DNA of 64,000 bases from Streptomyces ardesiacus (GCF_003112575.1 NZ_BEWC01000001.1:868001-932000); one strand, 5' to 3'. Shown: positions 14,723 to 24,876, counted from the stretch's first letter. A program made the numbers and translations. Notes: generated by a model from the letters alone, not told the origin.

Positions 14723-15743
14723 TCACGCGCCGTGCGAGCGGGACTCGCGGATCGGTTCGTTGACCGGATACCGCGCCGGTTCCCCGGTCAGCACCCGGAC
14801 GGATTCTTCCGCCGCGATGGCGCGCACCGTCCCGATGGCTTCCTCCGAGTAGTAGGCGGCGTGCGGAGTGACGATCACATTGGGCAGTTCGAGGAGGGGG
14901 TTGCTGGGATGCCAGTCGCGTTGCTTCGCGGGCTCTTCCTCGATGTCGTCCAGCGCCGCGCCGGCGATCCATCCCTCGGTCAGCGCCTGGTACAGCGCCG
15001 CGTCCTCCACGATGGGCCCGCGCGCGGTGTTGACGAGAACGGCGGTGGGTTTCATACGACGGAGCGTCGCGTGGTCGAAGGTGTGGTACGTCTGAGGGGT
15101 GAGCGGCGCTTGGACCACCAAGTGGTCGGCCCCCTCCACCAGTTCGTCGAAGGAGACCGGCCGGACCCGGCAGGCGCGGATCTCGGACTCGTCGACGAAC
15201 GGGTCGTGCGCCCACACCTCGACACCGAACGCGCGGGCCCGCTCGGCGACGAGCCGCGCGATGGCGCCGAAGGACAGGATGCCCAGCACCTGCCCCCTGA
15301 GCCTGCGGACGGGCCGCCCCGTCTTCCAGTGCCACTCGCCGCGACGCGTCGCCCGGTCGTACCGGCAGATCTTGCGCGCCGCCGCGAGCCAGAGCGCCAC
15401 GGCGTGGTCGGCGACCTCGTCGGCGCACCAGTCGTTGGGCGCGTTCGTGACCTGGATGCCGTGCCGGGTCGCGGCGTCGACGTCGACGATGTCCACGCCG
15501 GTGCCGTAGCGGGCGATCACACGGCAGTGGGGCAGCGCGTCGATCGCGCGCGCACCGACGCGCACGTACTGGGTCAGGATGCCACCGGCCTCCCTGCCCG
15601 CCTCGATCACCTCGTCCCTCGCTCTTGCACTGCGCGGCGACGAGCCGAAGCCCGGCGCCTTCGATGATCGCGCGTTCGATGTCCTCGTCGCCGAAGTCCG
15701 AGTCGGCGATCAGGACCGTTCGGCCGGGGTCAGTGCGAGTCAC
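14723..15743 (-). pseudogene. D-2-hydroxyacid dehydrogenase, frameshifted
   Basis: Two frames together give one NAD-dependent D-isomer-specific 2-hydroxyacid dehydrogenase of about 339 residues. The first part (from GTG 15743, behind AAGGGG) reads VTRTDPGRTVLIADSDFGDE...LVAAQCKSE, the rest continues DEVIEAGREAGGILTQYV in another frame. One extra G in the GGG run complementary to 15616-15618 explains the switch. Catalytic Arg (NTARGPIV), Glu region (DDIEEEP) and His (TPHAAYYSEEA) are kept, but the Rossmann motif, normally GxGxxG, is SFGAIA, so two glycines are gone. The start overlaps the IlvD/Edd stop by 14 bases, pointing to a two-gene sugar-acid operon. A sequencing error cannot be excluded. 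Confidence 0.75.
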
Positions 15744-17520
15744 GGGGAATCCCCTTGGTGTGGACGAGATCCTGGTAGGACACGGCGAGTTCGAGACAGC
15801 CGCCGCTGTCCAGCTGACCGACCGTGGCACGGTAGATCTCCTGCCACGGTGTCTGGTGTTCCAGTGCCGGAGGTTCGTGCCGGGCCATCCGCTCGGAGAT
15901 CTCCTCGTCCGGCAGCAGAACGTCGACACGTGCCCGGTCCAGGTCGACGCGGATCCGGTCGCCGGTACGCAGGATGGCGAGGTCGCCGCCGACCGCCGCC
16001 TCGGGACTGGCGTTGAGGATGGACGGCGCGTCCGACGTGCCGCTCTGGCGGCCGTCACCGAGCGCGGGCAGCGAGGTGAGGCCCCGCCGGCTCAGCGAGG
16101 CGGGAAGCTCCATGTTCACGACCTCGGCCGAGCCCGGGTATCCGACCGGCCCGGTGTAGCGGATGACAAGCATGCAGTCCTGGTCGATGTCCAGCTCGGG
16201 ATCCTCGATGCGGGCGTGGTAGTCCTCGGGGCCGTCGAAGACGATCGCGCGGAACTCGAAGACGGACGAGCCGTCGGGGCTCGGCAGGCGCCGGGACCGG
16301 AAGCCGTCGGTGATCACGGACGTCTTCATGATCGCGGAATCGAAAAGGTTCCCGCTCATGACGAGGAGCCCGCCGCGCGGGGTCACAGGGTCGTCGAGAG
16401 GGCGGATGACCGCCGGGTCGGCGGTCGGGGCATCCTCCAGATTCGCGGCTACCGTACGGCCCGAGACCGTCACCGCGTCACCGTGCAGGTGTCCCGCCGC
16501 CAGCAACGACCGCATGACCGTGGGGACCCCGCCGGCGCGGTGGAAGTCCTCGCCGAGGAACTCACCCGCAGGAGCGAGGTTCACCAGTACCGGGATGTCG
16601 CGGCCCACACGCTGCCAGTCCTCGTTGGACAGGTCCACCCCCACGTGACGGGCGATGGCGTTGACGTGGATGGGCGCGTTGGTCGACGCGGCGATGGCCG
16701 ATGCCACGACGATCGCGTTCTCGAAGGCATGACGGGTCATGATCTTGCGCGGGGTCAGGTCCTCGCGCACCACGGCCACCGCACGGCGGCCGGTGTCGTA
16801 GGCCATCTGCGCCCGCTCGGCGTAGGGGGCCGGGATGGCGGCGCAGCCGGGGAGGGACATGCCCAGGGCCTCGGCCAGGCTGTTCATCGACAGCGCGGTG
16901 CCCATGGTGTTGCAGTGCCCCGTGCTGGGCGCGGACGCGGTCACGCGCGCCATGTACTCGTCGTAGTCGATTTCCCCGCTGGCGAGCAGGCGTTTCGACT
17001 GCCAGATCACCAGGCCCGAGCCGGTCCGCACACCGTTGTGGTAGCCGTTGAGCATGGGACCGCCGGACAGGACGATCGCCGGAAGGTTCACCGTCGCCGC
17101 CGCCATCAGGCACGCCGGGGTGGTTTTGTCACAGCCCGTCGTCAGGACCACTCCGTCGAGCGGGTAGCCGTAGAGGACCTCGACCAGTCCGAGATAGGCG
17201 AGGTTGCGGTCAAGGGCCGCGGTCGGGCGCTTTCCCGTCTCCTGCAACGGATGGACGGGAAACTCGAACGGGATCCCGCCGCCGTCCCTGATCCCGTCCT
17301 TGACCCGGTCGGCGAGACCGAGATGGTGCCGATTGCAGGGGACCAGGTCGTTGCCCGTCTGGGCGATGCCGATGATCGGCCGTCCCGACCGGAGTTCCGC
17401 CGAGGTGAGGCCGTAGTTCAGGAACCGCTCCAGGTACAGGGCGGTCATCTCCGGGTTGTCCGTGTTGTCCCACCAGGCCCGGCTGCGCAGCTGCCCCGGC
17501 ATTGCGTCCGTCTGTGACAT
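15730..17520 (-). CDS. IlvD/Edd-family dehydratase (sugar-acid dehydratase type)
   Basis: 596-residue Fe-S dehydratase. Cluster cysteines lie in VLTTGCDKTTPACLM (about residue 135) and TGHCNTMGTALSMNS (about 208), and the C-terminal domain has the usual GDGRQSGTSDAPSILNASPEAAVGG block ending the active site. Length and motifs fit the pentonate/hexonate dehydratases (L-arabinonate, D-xylonate) that make 2-keto-3-deoxy sugar acids, rather than dihydroxyacid dehydratase of valine synthesis, which has a different N-terminus. The downstream, translationally coupled hydroxyacid dehydrogenase supports a sugar-acid catabolic role. ATG 17520 starts MSQTDAMPGQLRSRAWWDN, a typical opening for this branch. 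Confidence 0.85.
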   Translation of the reverse strand: MSQTDAMPGQLRSRAWWDNTDNPEMTALYLERFLNYGLTSAELRSGRPIIGIAQTGNDLVPCNRHHLGLADRVKDGIRDGGGIPFEFPVHPLQETGKRPTAALDRNLAYLGLVEVLYGYPLDGVVLTTGCDKTTPACLMAAATVNLPAIVLSGGPMLNGYHNGVRTGSGLVIWQSKRLLASGEIDYDEYMARVTASAPSTGHCNTMGTALSMNSLAEALGMSLPGCAAIPAPYAERAQMAYDTGRRAVAVVREDLTPRKIMTRHAFENAIVVASAIAASTNAPIHVNAIARHVGVDLSNEDWQRVGRDIPVLVNLAPAGEFLGEDFHRAGGVPTVMRSLLAAGHLHGDAVTVSGRTVAANLEDAPTADPAVIRPLDDPVTPRGGLLVMSGNLFDSAIMKTSVITDGFRSRRLPSPDGSSVFEFRAIVFDGPEDYHARIEDPELDIDQDCMLVIRYTGPVGYPGSAEVVNMELPASLSRRGLTSLPALGDGRQSGTSDAPSILNASPEAAVGGDLAILRTGDRIRVDLDRARVDVLLPDEEISERMARHEPPALEHQTPWQEIYRATVGQLDSGGCLELAVSYQDLVHTKGIPRDSH

Positions 17521-17529
17521 GCGGGGTCC

Positions 17530-17988
17530 TCAGCCGTCCTCGCCACGTACCACGAGGACCGGGCAGGGCGCGTGCTGAACGCAGTGCTGGGCCACCGATC
17601 CCAGCAGCAGCCCGGTGAAGCCCCCGAGCCCCCGGCTCCCGACCACGAGCAGCGCCGCGCCCTGGGCGGCGTGCAGCAGCACCCCGGCCGGGGTGCCGTA
17701 ACGGGCCTAGGCACGTACCTCAGCCGGCGGCTGCGGCCCCACAGCCTCCTCGACGGTCCGGGTGAGTTCCTGGCGGGCCCGGGCCTTCAGGGCTCCTTCG
17801 TCGCTGCTGGACGGGGGCAGCCAGCCGAGGGCGCCGTGGAACTGCGGAAACTCCCACGCGGTCACCGCCTCGACCACACCGCCGGTGACCTCCGCCTGAC
17901 GTACGGCCCAGCGGACGGCCTGCTTCGACGAGTCCGAACCGTCCACTCCGACCACGATGCGGCCCGTTTCCTCGCGCTGGTCAACCAT
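17530..17988 (-). pseudogene. Universal stress protein interrupted by an in-frame TAG
   Basis: From ATG 17988 (behind GGAGAAG) the frame reads a UspA domain: RIVVGVDGSDSSKQAVRWAV, then AVTAWEFP, up to PPAEVRA, where codon 94 is TAG (17707-17709). The same frame then continues without a break as ARYGTPAGVLLHAA, GAALLVVGSRGLGGFTGLLL and CPVLVVRGEDG to a TGA at 17530-17532. The ATP-binding motif GSRGLGG...GS lies in the part after the amber codon, so the truncated product should not bind nucleotide. Without the TAG the protein would be a normal 152 residues. The gene lies 9 bases after the IlvD/Edd start, tail to head on the same strand. Confidence 0.8.
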
Positions 17989-18218
17989 GAACGCTTCTCC
18001 ACTCGGCTGCGGCGCACGGCCTGCGGGCATCGGTGGCCCGGGGCCGGAGGATCAACCCCCCAGTATTCCCCGGCCGTGCCGTACGCGCAGTTCGGCGACG
18101 AGGCCCGGCCGGTACGGCGGACGCGTCCGGCCCGGTGGCCTGGTTTGCGGGCCCGGACGGCTTCGGTGACTCTGGATCATGAGCACCGTGCGCAGGTGGC
18201 TGCTGAGGAGCGAACGGT

Positions 18219-20035
18219 ATGTACGATCCCGACCCGCCGTTCCGGCCGGTTCGCCGACCGGACGGCTACCTGCCCCTCGAGGACCTCGGCCTGATCGGGG
18301 ACGGCACCACCTCGGCCTCGACGGCACCATCCCGTGGATGTGTCTGCCCCGGTTCGACTCCGACCCCGTGTTCTGCGCGCTGCTGGACCACGCACGGGGC
18401 GGCCACTTCACCGTGACGCCGGAGAACCTGCGCGAGGCCCGGCAATGGTACGAACCCGACACCGGAGTGCTGCACACGGAGCTGCGCAGTGACACGGGGC
18501 TGGTGCGCGTCACGGACGCGCTGGCCCTGCGCTCCGGGGCCGACCTGTCCGACGACGCGCCCTCCGGCCGCGGGGAACTCGTCCGCTCCGTACGGGTTCT
18601 GGACGGACGGGTACGCCTCAAGGTGCAGGTGGAACCGTACGGCGGCGCCGACGCCCACCACCTGTACAGCGGACTGGAGGTACGGCCCGCCCGCAACCAG
18701 GGACTGCGCCTCCACCTGCGCTCCAACCGCCCCCTGAGCGGCTTGCGGTCCGTGCAGGACCTGGAGCAGGGCGACCGGCTCGACCTCGTCCTGTCCTGGG
18801 GACGTTTCCACCGCCACCACCGCTTCGACCCGGAGGCCATGCTGTGCCAGACGGCGGACGCCTGGCGGCGGTGGATGCGCTCGTGCGACTACGCCGGTCC
18901 GCAGGAGGCACTCGTCAGGCGGGCCGCGATCACCCTGAAGCTCTGCGACGACTGGGCGAACGGGTCGCTCGTCGCCGCCCCCACCTCCTCGCTGCCGGCG
19001 CCCATCGGAGGCGTCCGCAACTGGGACTACCGCTACGCCTGGATCCGGGACGCCGCCTTCGCGGTCTTCGCGCTGCGCCGCATCGGCTTCGGCGGCGAGG
19101 CCGACGCCTTCCTCGGCTGGGTCCTCGACGCGTTCGAGCGCAGCCGCCGTCCACTCATCATGTACACCCTGGACGGCGACCGGGTACCGGACGAGATCGA
19201 GGACGCCGGGCTGGAGGGATACAGGGGCTCCTCGCCCGTCCGCTGGGGCAACGGCGCCGCCGACCAGCGCCAGCACGACGTGTACGGCGAGATCCTGGGC
19301 TGCGCCGACCAGTGGCTGCGCCGGGGCGGTGAGATCCAGCCCGCCATGTGGGCCAGCCTGTCCGGGCTCGCCGACACGGCCGCCCGCGCCTGGCGCCGGC
19401 CGGACCAGGGCCTGTGGGAGATCCGCGGCGAGGGCCGTCCGTTCACCTACTCCGTCGGCCTGTGCCAGGTGGCCCTGGACCGGGCGGCCCGGATCGCGGA
19501 ACGCTACGGCCTGCCCGGCGACGTCGGCTCATGGCGCCGGGACGCGGACCGGTTGAGCGAACTCATCCTGGAGCGGTCCTGGGACGAGGACGCCCAGACG
19601 CTCAGCGTGTACATGGACGGCGGAGGCGTCCTCGACGCCAGCCTGCTGAACCTGCCGCTGCGCCAGGTCCTGCCGGTCGACCACCCGCGGATGGTCGCGA
19701 CCACCAGGGCCGTCGCCGAACGCCTGTCGGCAGGCGGCGGACTGCTCTTCCGCTACCTGCACGACGAACACCCCGACGGCCTCCCCGGAGACGAGGGCGC
19801 CTTCGTCCTGTGCAGCTTCTGGATGGTCGACAACCTGATCGGCCAGGGCCGTCTCGACGAGGCCGAGGAACTGTACGACTCGCTGTGCTCGCGGGCGAGC
19901 CCCCTGGGGCTGCTCTCGGAGCAGATCGACCCCACCACAGGAGTATTCATGGGCAACGCACCCCAGGCGTTCAGCCATATCGGGACCATCGCCAGCGGGG
20001 TCAATCTCGAACGGGCGAGGAGCGCTTCGCGATGA
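18219..20035 (+). pseudogene. GH15 glucoamylase-like glycoside hydrolase, frameshifted near the 5' end
   Basis: The body (frame ending at 20035) is a glycoside hydrolase family 15 enzyme of about 600 residues: IPWMCLPRFDSDPVFC, VRNWDYRYAWIRDAAF, the catalytic glutamates in GLWEIRGEG and LLSEQIDPTTG. The proper N-terminus, MYDPDPPFRPVRRPDGYLPL then EDLGLIGDGTT, is in another frame from ATG 18219, which has GAGGAG upstream. The frames switch at 18309-18320, between two copies of GACGGCACCA (18300-18309, 18320-18329); about 7-10 bases usual for this loop seem to be missing. The body is also open from ATG 18179, giving an abnormal arginine-rich start, so some product may be made. Its stop overlaps the zwf start (ATGA). 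Confidence 0.7.
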
Positions 20036-21456
20036 CCATCCGACGACTCGTCGTGTTTGGGGGGACGGGCGACCTCACGGGCCGCTACCTCCTGCCGGCA
20101 CTGGCCGCCCTGTACGCGGCGGGACACCTCGACGAACGGTTCAGCCTGCGCGCAGCCAGCCGGGAGGACTGGGACGGTGCACGGTACCGCGAGTGGGCCG
20201 ACGGTCAACTCGACCGCCACGGAGCCGACTTCCCGGCCGACGCCCGGCGAGCCGTCACGGCGTCGGCGGACTACCGCAGGGCCGACGTCACCGACCCCGC
20301 GGACGTGGCCGCGGCCGTCGCAGGTGACGACCCCGTCGCCGTCTACCTCGCCCTCCCGCCGGCGCTCTTCCCGGCGACGGTGACCGCGCTTCACCGGGCC
20401 GGACTGCCCCGGGGCAGCCGCATCGTCCTGGAGAAGCCCTTCGGGGAGAACCTCACCGACGCACAGGAACTCAACCGGCTGCTCTCCGAACTCGTGCCGG
20501 AGCGCGCCGTCTTCCGAGTCGACCACTTCCTGGCCATGACGACCGTCCAGAACGTCCTCGGCAGCCGGCTGGCCAACCGGATGCTCGAACCGATCTGGAA
20601 CAGCACCCACATCGCCGAGATCGAGATCGTCTGGGACGAGACCCTCGCCCTGGAGGGGCGGGCCGGATACTACGACCAGGTGGGCGCGCTGAAGGACATG
20701 GTGCAGAACCACCTGCTGCAGCTGCTGTGCCTGGTCGCCATGGAACCCCCGCTCACCCTCGGCGAGCGGGACCTGCGCGACCGCAAGGTCGACGTCCTGC
20801 GATCGGTACGGCCGCTGACCGACTACGACGTCGTACAGCGCACGCGCCGCGCCCGCTACTCGGACGGACGGGGCGTCGGCCACGACGTGCCCGCCTACGT
20901 CGACGAGGCCGGCGTCGACCCGCGGCGCAGGACCGAGACCTTCGCCGAGATGGTGCTGGAACTCGACAGCTGGCGCTGGGCGGGGACCCAGTTCCGGCTG
21001 CGCAGCGGCAAGGCTCTCGGCAAGGACCGCAAGGAGGTCGCGGTGCGCTTCCGCTCGGTCCCGCACCTGCCGTTCGGCCAGGACCAGGACGTGCGTCCCA
21101 ACGTGCTGCGCTTCGGACTGGAACCGGAGAGCCTGAGCATGGATCTGACCGCGACCGGCTCTCGTCCGGAAACCCTCACGCAACTCTCCTTGACCGCCCG
21201 CATGGACGCCCCCGACCTGCCGGCCTACGGCCGTCTGCTGCTGGACGTCCTCCGGGGCGACCCGGCCCTGTCCATCCGCGGCGACGAGGCCGAAGAGGCG
21301 TGGCGCGTCGTCGATCCGGTCCTGTCCGCCTGGGAGAGGGGACTGGTGCCGCTGGAGGAGTACCCGGCCGGCTCCGAGGGACCGCCGCCGCGCCACGCCA
21401 CGCCCGAACGCCGGGACGACCTGCTGCACGAGGAATCCGTCATGCCGACCGAGTGA
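20032..21456 (+). CDS. zwf: Glucose-6-phosphate dehydrogenase (divergent paralogue)
   Basis: 474-residue G6PDH, first enzyme of the oxidative pentose phosphate path (glucose-6-phosphate plus NADP to 6-phosphogluconolactone). N-terminal dinucleotide motif FGGTGDLTGRYLLPAL, LEKPFGENL, RVDHFLAMTTVQN, LEPIWN, GYYDQVGALKDMVQNHLLQL. The catalytic His of VQNHL is present. The substrate-binding stretch normally reads HYLGK; here it is HFLAM, so the phosphate-binding Lys is Met. Slightly short for the family. It overlaps the GH15 gene by ATGA, so both are one transcript; GH15 glucan hydrolysis followed by glucose-phosphate oxidation is a known Streptomyces pairing. The Lys change suggests a specialised or weaker enzyme beside a core zwf elsewhere. 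Confidence 0.85.
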   Translation: MTIRRLVVFGGTGDLTGRYLLPALAALYAAGHLDERFSLRAASREDWDGARYREWADGQLDRHGADFPADARRAVTASADYRRADVTDPADVAAAVAGDDPVAVYLALPPALFPATVTALHRAGLPRGSRIVLEKPFGENLTDAQELNRLLSELVPERAVFRVDHFLAMTTVQNVLGSRLANRMLEPIWNSTHIAEIEIVWDETLALEGRAGYYDQVGALKDMVQNHLLQLLCLVAMEPPLTLGERDLRDRKVDVLRSVRPLTDYDVVQRTRRARYSDGRGVGHDVPAYVDEAGVDPRRRTETFAEMVLELDSWRWAGTQFRLRSGKALGKDRKEVAVRFRSVPHLPFGQDQDVRPNVLRFGLEPESLSMDLTATGSRPETLTQLSLTARMDAPDLPAYGRLLLDVLRGDPALSIRGDEAEEAWRVVDPVLSAWERGLVPLEEYPAGSEGPPPRHATPERRDDLLHEESVMPTE

Positions 21457-21738
21457 GCGTCCACCCCCGACGAGGCTGCCGCATCACCCGCGGCGGAGGC
21501 CCAGATCGCCACGTCCCGGTGAGAGCGGTCCGGTGCCGGTCACGGTGCTCGCGCGGCTGCCGAAACCCCGGCGTGTCCGCCGGCATCAGACTCCCGGCGT
21601 GGGAATCTGCGGCCCGGGTGGCATCGAGGCGGGGACGCTTCGACGGCACAGCGGCACCGTCCCGTGCGGTCTCGCACAGGCCGCTCCGCTCCTGGAGGCC
21701 GTGACCAGCCGCCGGGAGGCGGAGGCGGCCCGGCCGCC

Positions 21739-24700
21739 TCATCCCACGGAGAGCCGGATCAGCCCGTCGTGCGCGTGCGGTGTGCCCTGCACCGTCACCG
21801 CGACGTACCGGGCCGAGCCCGCACGGGTGAGCCGGCGGACGCGTCCGTGGGCGTCCAGGGTCCCGGCGCGCTGATAGCGCACCCCGTCGGTGCTGAACTC
21901 CACGCGGGCCGCGGGTGCCGCGCCGGTCCTCCACTGCAACTCCACCCAGCGCACCCCGGTGAGCGCCCCGAGGTCAACCACCATGCGGCCGTCCCGGCCG
22001 GGGTGCCACGCGGTGTCCGGGTCGCCGTCCACGGCGGCGTCCGGACGGGTCATTCCGGCCGGCAGCGGGCTCGTCGGGAAGGTGTTCCGGCCCAGGGCGT
22101 GGTCGCGGTGCGGGAAGGGCTGCGCACCACGCAGCGTCACCCGGGTCTCGCGTCCGCCCCGCACGGTCGCCTCGGTGCCGCGGCCCTGGCCCTCGATCCG
22201 CAGCCGGCAGTGGGCACCGGACAGGACCAGGGACGCCCCGTCGTCCACGCGGACCCGCAGCCCGGACGGCAGGGAGCTGCCGGACAGCGGGGTGAGGGTG
22301 AAGCGCGGCGCGAGCAGCGAAGCCGACGCCGCGTCCAGCCGCGCGTGGTAGTCGATGCCTTCCCCTGTCACGGTCTGCTCACCCTCGTAGACCTGCCGGC
22401 GTCGGCTCTCCTGCACCACCGCCACCCGGGTCTCCACCTCGTCCGCCGACAGGTTGAACAGACTCAGGTACCCGTCCACCCGCGCCGCGCGGACCCGGCC
22501 GTCCCCGCTGGCGGGCGCGGCACGACGTGCCAGCGCGGCCAGGTCCTCGGCGGACACACCGCAGTGCCCCTCGACCACCACCGGCTCCCGGGCCCCTTCG
22601 GCCGGGACGATCGTGTCGCCGTACACGGCCAGCGTGGGCTCGCCTCCGCCGCGCACGACCAGCCCGGCACGGCCGTCGACGTCGAGCCACCCGCCGCGGC
22701 TGCGCAGCGACGGCGCCGGGCCGGTCGCCAGGTCGGTCCACCGCTCACCGTCGGACGAGCCCTGGATCCGGTAGGAGCGACCGGCGGCCGCCTCCCAGCG
22801 CAGCGTGACCCGGTCCAGCGCACGCTCGGCGCCCAGATCCACGGCCCACCAGCTGTCCGCCCGCTTCCGGTCCTCGCGCGAGACCGCCCAGCGGCTCCGG
22901 GCGTCACCGTCCACGGCCAGCCCCGGGGCCATGCCGGCCGACTGCGAGGAGGCCGTCGCCGTGCCGCCTCGGGCGAGGTCGGGTCCCTCGGCCCCGTCCC
23001 GCACCTCGAACCCGTACAGCGAGTACCCGTACGTCGGGTGGGGCTGGACGCCCAGCATGCGTACGTGCCGCACCGTCGTCCGGGTGAAGGCCAGTTCGTC
23101 GACCCGCCCCGCAGCCGAGTCCGAGGCGTCCTGCGCGCGGACCGTGGCCGAACCCTCCGCGAACCGGTAGGTGCGGCCGCCGTCGAGGCCCGCCACACCG
23201 GGCATCGTGAGGTTGTGCACGTCTAGGCGCGAACCGCCCGCGATCGGCCCCTCGCACGCGTACACGACCCCGCCCGTGGGGAGCGTCACGTACCCGGCGA
23301 AGCTCTCGCCCAGACGTAGCACCGTGGCGCTGCCGTCGAACCCGTCCCGCAGCGCGGTGTGCACGCGCACCGTCCTGCCGGAGACCTCGGCGGCGGTCGA
23401 CGGCAGGAACACCGGGGTGTCGCCGCCGAGCCGGAACAGCCAGTCGTCGTGCGCCGGCTGCCAGGCGAACTTCACGTACCCGGGTTTCGTCACCGCACCG
23501 GCCCAGGCCGCGGGGGACTGGTGGGACACCAGACCGGGGCCGGTCCCGAAATCGGTGACCCCCGACGCGTGCGCGAACAACTCCTCGCGCGACATGGGAC
23601 GTACCCGCGGCCCCGCGTCCGGCCACACGTGCAGCAGATAGCTGATGGCGAGTTCCGCGCGCGCCTCGGGCTCGTACTTCGGCTCGCCCGAGAACTTCGC
23701 CAGCCGGTACTCCGGCGGGTACGCCTGGTAGGCCTCCAGACGCGAGGCCAGTTCCGCCTCCGCGCGCGCCGCCGCCCGGTCTCCTGCGACCCGGGAAAGG
23801 AAGGCCAGCGGTATGACGTCCCTGCCGTACAGGTGCTCGCGGTCGTCCACCATCGGCATCAGCGGCTCGCCCGCGTCCGACATGACGCCCAGCAGCGTCC
23901 GCCACAGCGGCTCCGCGTTGGGCTGCCTGGTCAGGACCTCGGGCAGCGGCCGGCCCGCCGCGAGGAAGTGCGCCGCGTTACGCCCTGAGGTGCGCCACAT
24001 CTCCTCCTGGTAGTGCGGCCCGAACGAGCCGTGGTTCTCGACGATGAAGGTGTCGTACGTGTTGTGCGCGGTGTTGCGCGAGACCGGAACCCCGTCCACC
24101 CGTGCGGGATTGGCCAGGTCGGCGGGTGGCAGCCCGCCCTCGTTGCGCGACCAGGTGCCGTAGTCGGTCGCCCATTCGGCGTGGCGCCGGTCGTCCGGCG
24201 CCCAGGCCAGCGCCGGAGCGAGGGTCTGCGCGTAGAGACCCATCTCCTCCAGCTTGGTGTCGCCGACGTACCCGCCCTTGAGCCCGTTCGGCGTCCAGTC
24301 GCCGGAGGCCGGGTCGTCGCCCGTGCCCAGCGAGTGCGTGTACGCCGCCTGTTCACGGGTGATGGTGTCCACCGCGGAACGGGTGGCGGCGTCGAGCTCG
24401 TCCCACAAGAGGTGCGCCGCGAGGATGAAGTACGACTGGAAGGTGGTGTCGAAGAACAGTTTGCGGCCCCACTGGGTGCCGCCCGTGAGCCGGTTGGAGG
24501 CGGCGAAGCGACGCAGGGTCGCCAGGGTGCGGCGTCTGAGTGTCTCCCGGTCGACGCCGGCCGCGTCCTCGTCGAAGGTCCCGTGCGTCAGCAGCACGGC
24601 GTGCCCGAGGACGACGGCGAAGCCGAAGTCCCGGTCGGTGTACGTCCCCTTGGCCTCGTCCCACTGCGTCTCGGACCAGCGGGTGTGCCGCAGGAGCACG

Positions 24701-24876
24701 CGGTGGTACGTGGCGGCGACGTCGTCCGGCGGGTCAACGGTCCGGGCGGAGCCGGAGGGGGCGGCCGCGGAGGCCGAAGGGGACCCCAGCGCCGGTTGGA
24801 GGGCGACCGCGGCGCCGGTCGCGCCGAGGAGTTGCAGAAGGATCCTGCGGCCGAGAGGGGCGAATTTGGGGTTCAT
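21739..24876 (-). CDS. Tat-exported discoidin-domain protein, putative polysaccharide-active
   Basis: 1045 residues. A twin-arginine signal (RRILLQLLGATGAAVALQPA, residues 10-29, with AAA after it) predicts folded export. Residues 45-420 form a helical region (RHTRWSETQWDE, GLYAQTLAPALAW, NTAHNTYDTFIVENHGSFGPHY) that could be an alpha/alpha toroid as in lyases and GH-type enzymes. A beta-rich middle follows, then F5/8 type C (discoidin) domains at about 640-740 (ATASSQSAGMAPGLAVDGD) and 960-1045 (DAAVDGDPDTAWHPG). Such domains usually bind glycans. No catalytic motif can be named with confidence. ATG 24876 has GAGAGGA upstream; a perfect LacI-type palindrome lies 21 bases upstream, so sugar-dependent control is likely. 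Confidence 0.75.
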   Translation of the reverse strand: MNPKFAPLGRRILLQLLGATGAAVALQPALGSPSASAAAPSGSARTVDPPDDVAATYHRVLLRHTRWSETQWDEAKGTYTDRDFGFAVVLGHAVLLTHGTFDEDAAGVDRETLRRRTLATLRRFAASNRLTGGTQWGRKLFFDTTFQSYFILAAHLLWDELDAATRSAVDTITREQAAYTHSLGTGDDPASGDWTPNGLKGGYVGDTKLEEMGLYAQTLAPALAWAPDDRRHAEWATDYGTWSRNEGGLPPADLANPARVDGVPVSRNTAHNTYDTFIVENHGSFGPHYQEEMWRTSGRNAAHFLAAGRPLPEVLTRQPNAEPLWRTLLGVMSDAGEPLMPMVDDREHLYGRDVIPLAFLSRVAGDRAAARAEAELASRLEAYQAYPPEYRLAKFSGEPKYEPEARAELAISYLLHVWPDAGPRVRPMSREELFAHASGVTDFGTGPGLVSHQSPAAWAGAVTKPGYVKFAWQPAHDDWLFRLGGDTPVFLPSTAAEVSGRTVRVHTALRDGFDGSATVLRLGESFAGYVTLPTGGVVYACEGPIAGGSRLDVHNLTMPGVAGLDGGRTYRFAEGSATVRAQDASDSAAGRVDELAFTRTTVRHVRMLGVQPHPTYGYSLYGFEVRDGAEGPDLARGGTATASSQSAGMAPGLAVDGDARSRWAVSREDRKRADSWWAVDLGAERALDRVTLRWEAAAGRSYRIQGSSDGERWTDLATGPAPSLRSRGGWLDVDGRAGLVVRGGGEPTLAVYGDTIVPAEGAREPVVVEGHCGVSAEDLAALARRAAPASGDGRVRAARVDGYLSLFNLSADEVETRVAVVQESRRRQVYEGEQTVTGEGIDYHARLDAASASLLAPRFTLTPLSGSSLPSGLRVRVDDGASLVLSGAHCRLRIEGQGRGTEATVRGGRETRVTLRGAQPFPHRDHALGRNTFPTSPLPAGMTRPDAAVDGDPDTAWHPGRDGRMVVDLGALTGVRWVELQWRTGAAPAARVEFSTDGVRYQRAGTLDAHGRVRRLTRAGSARYVAVTVQGTPHAHDGLIRLSVG

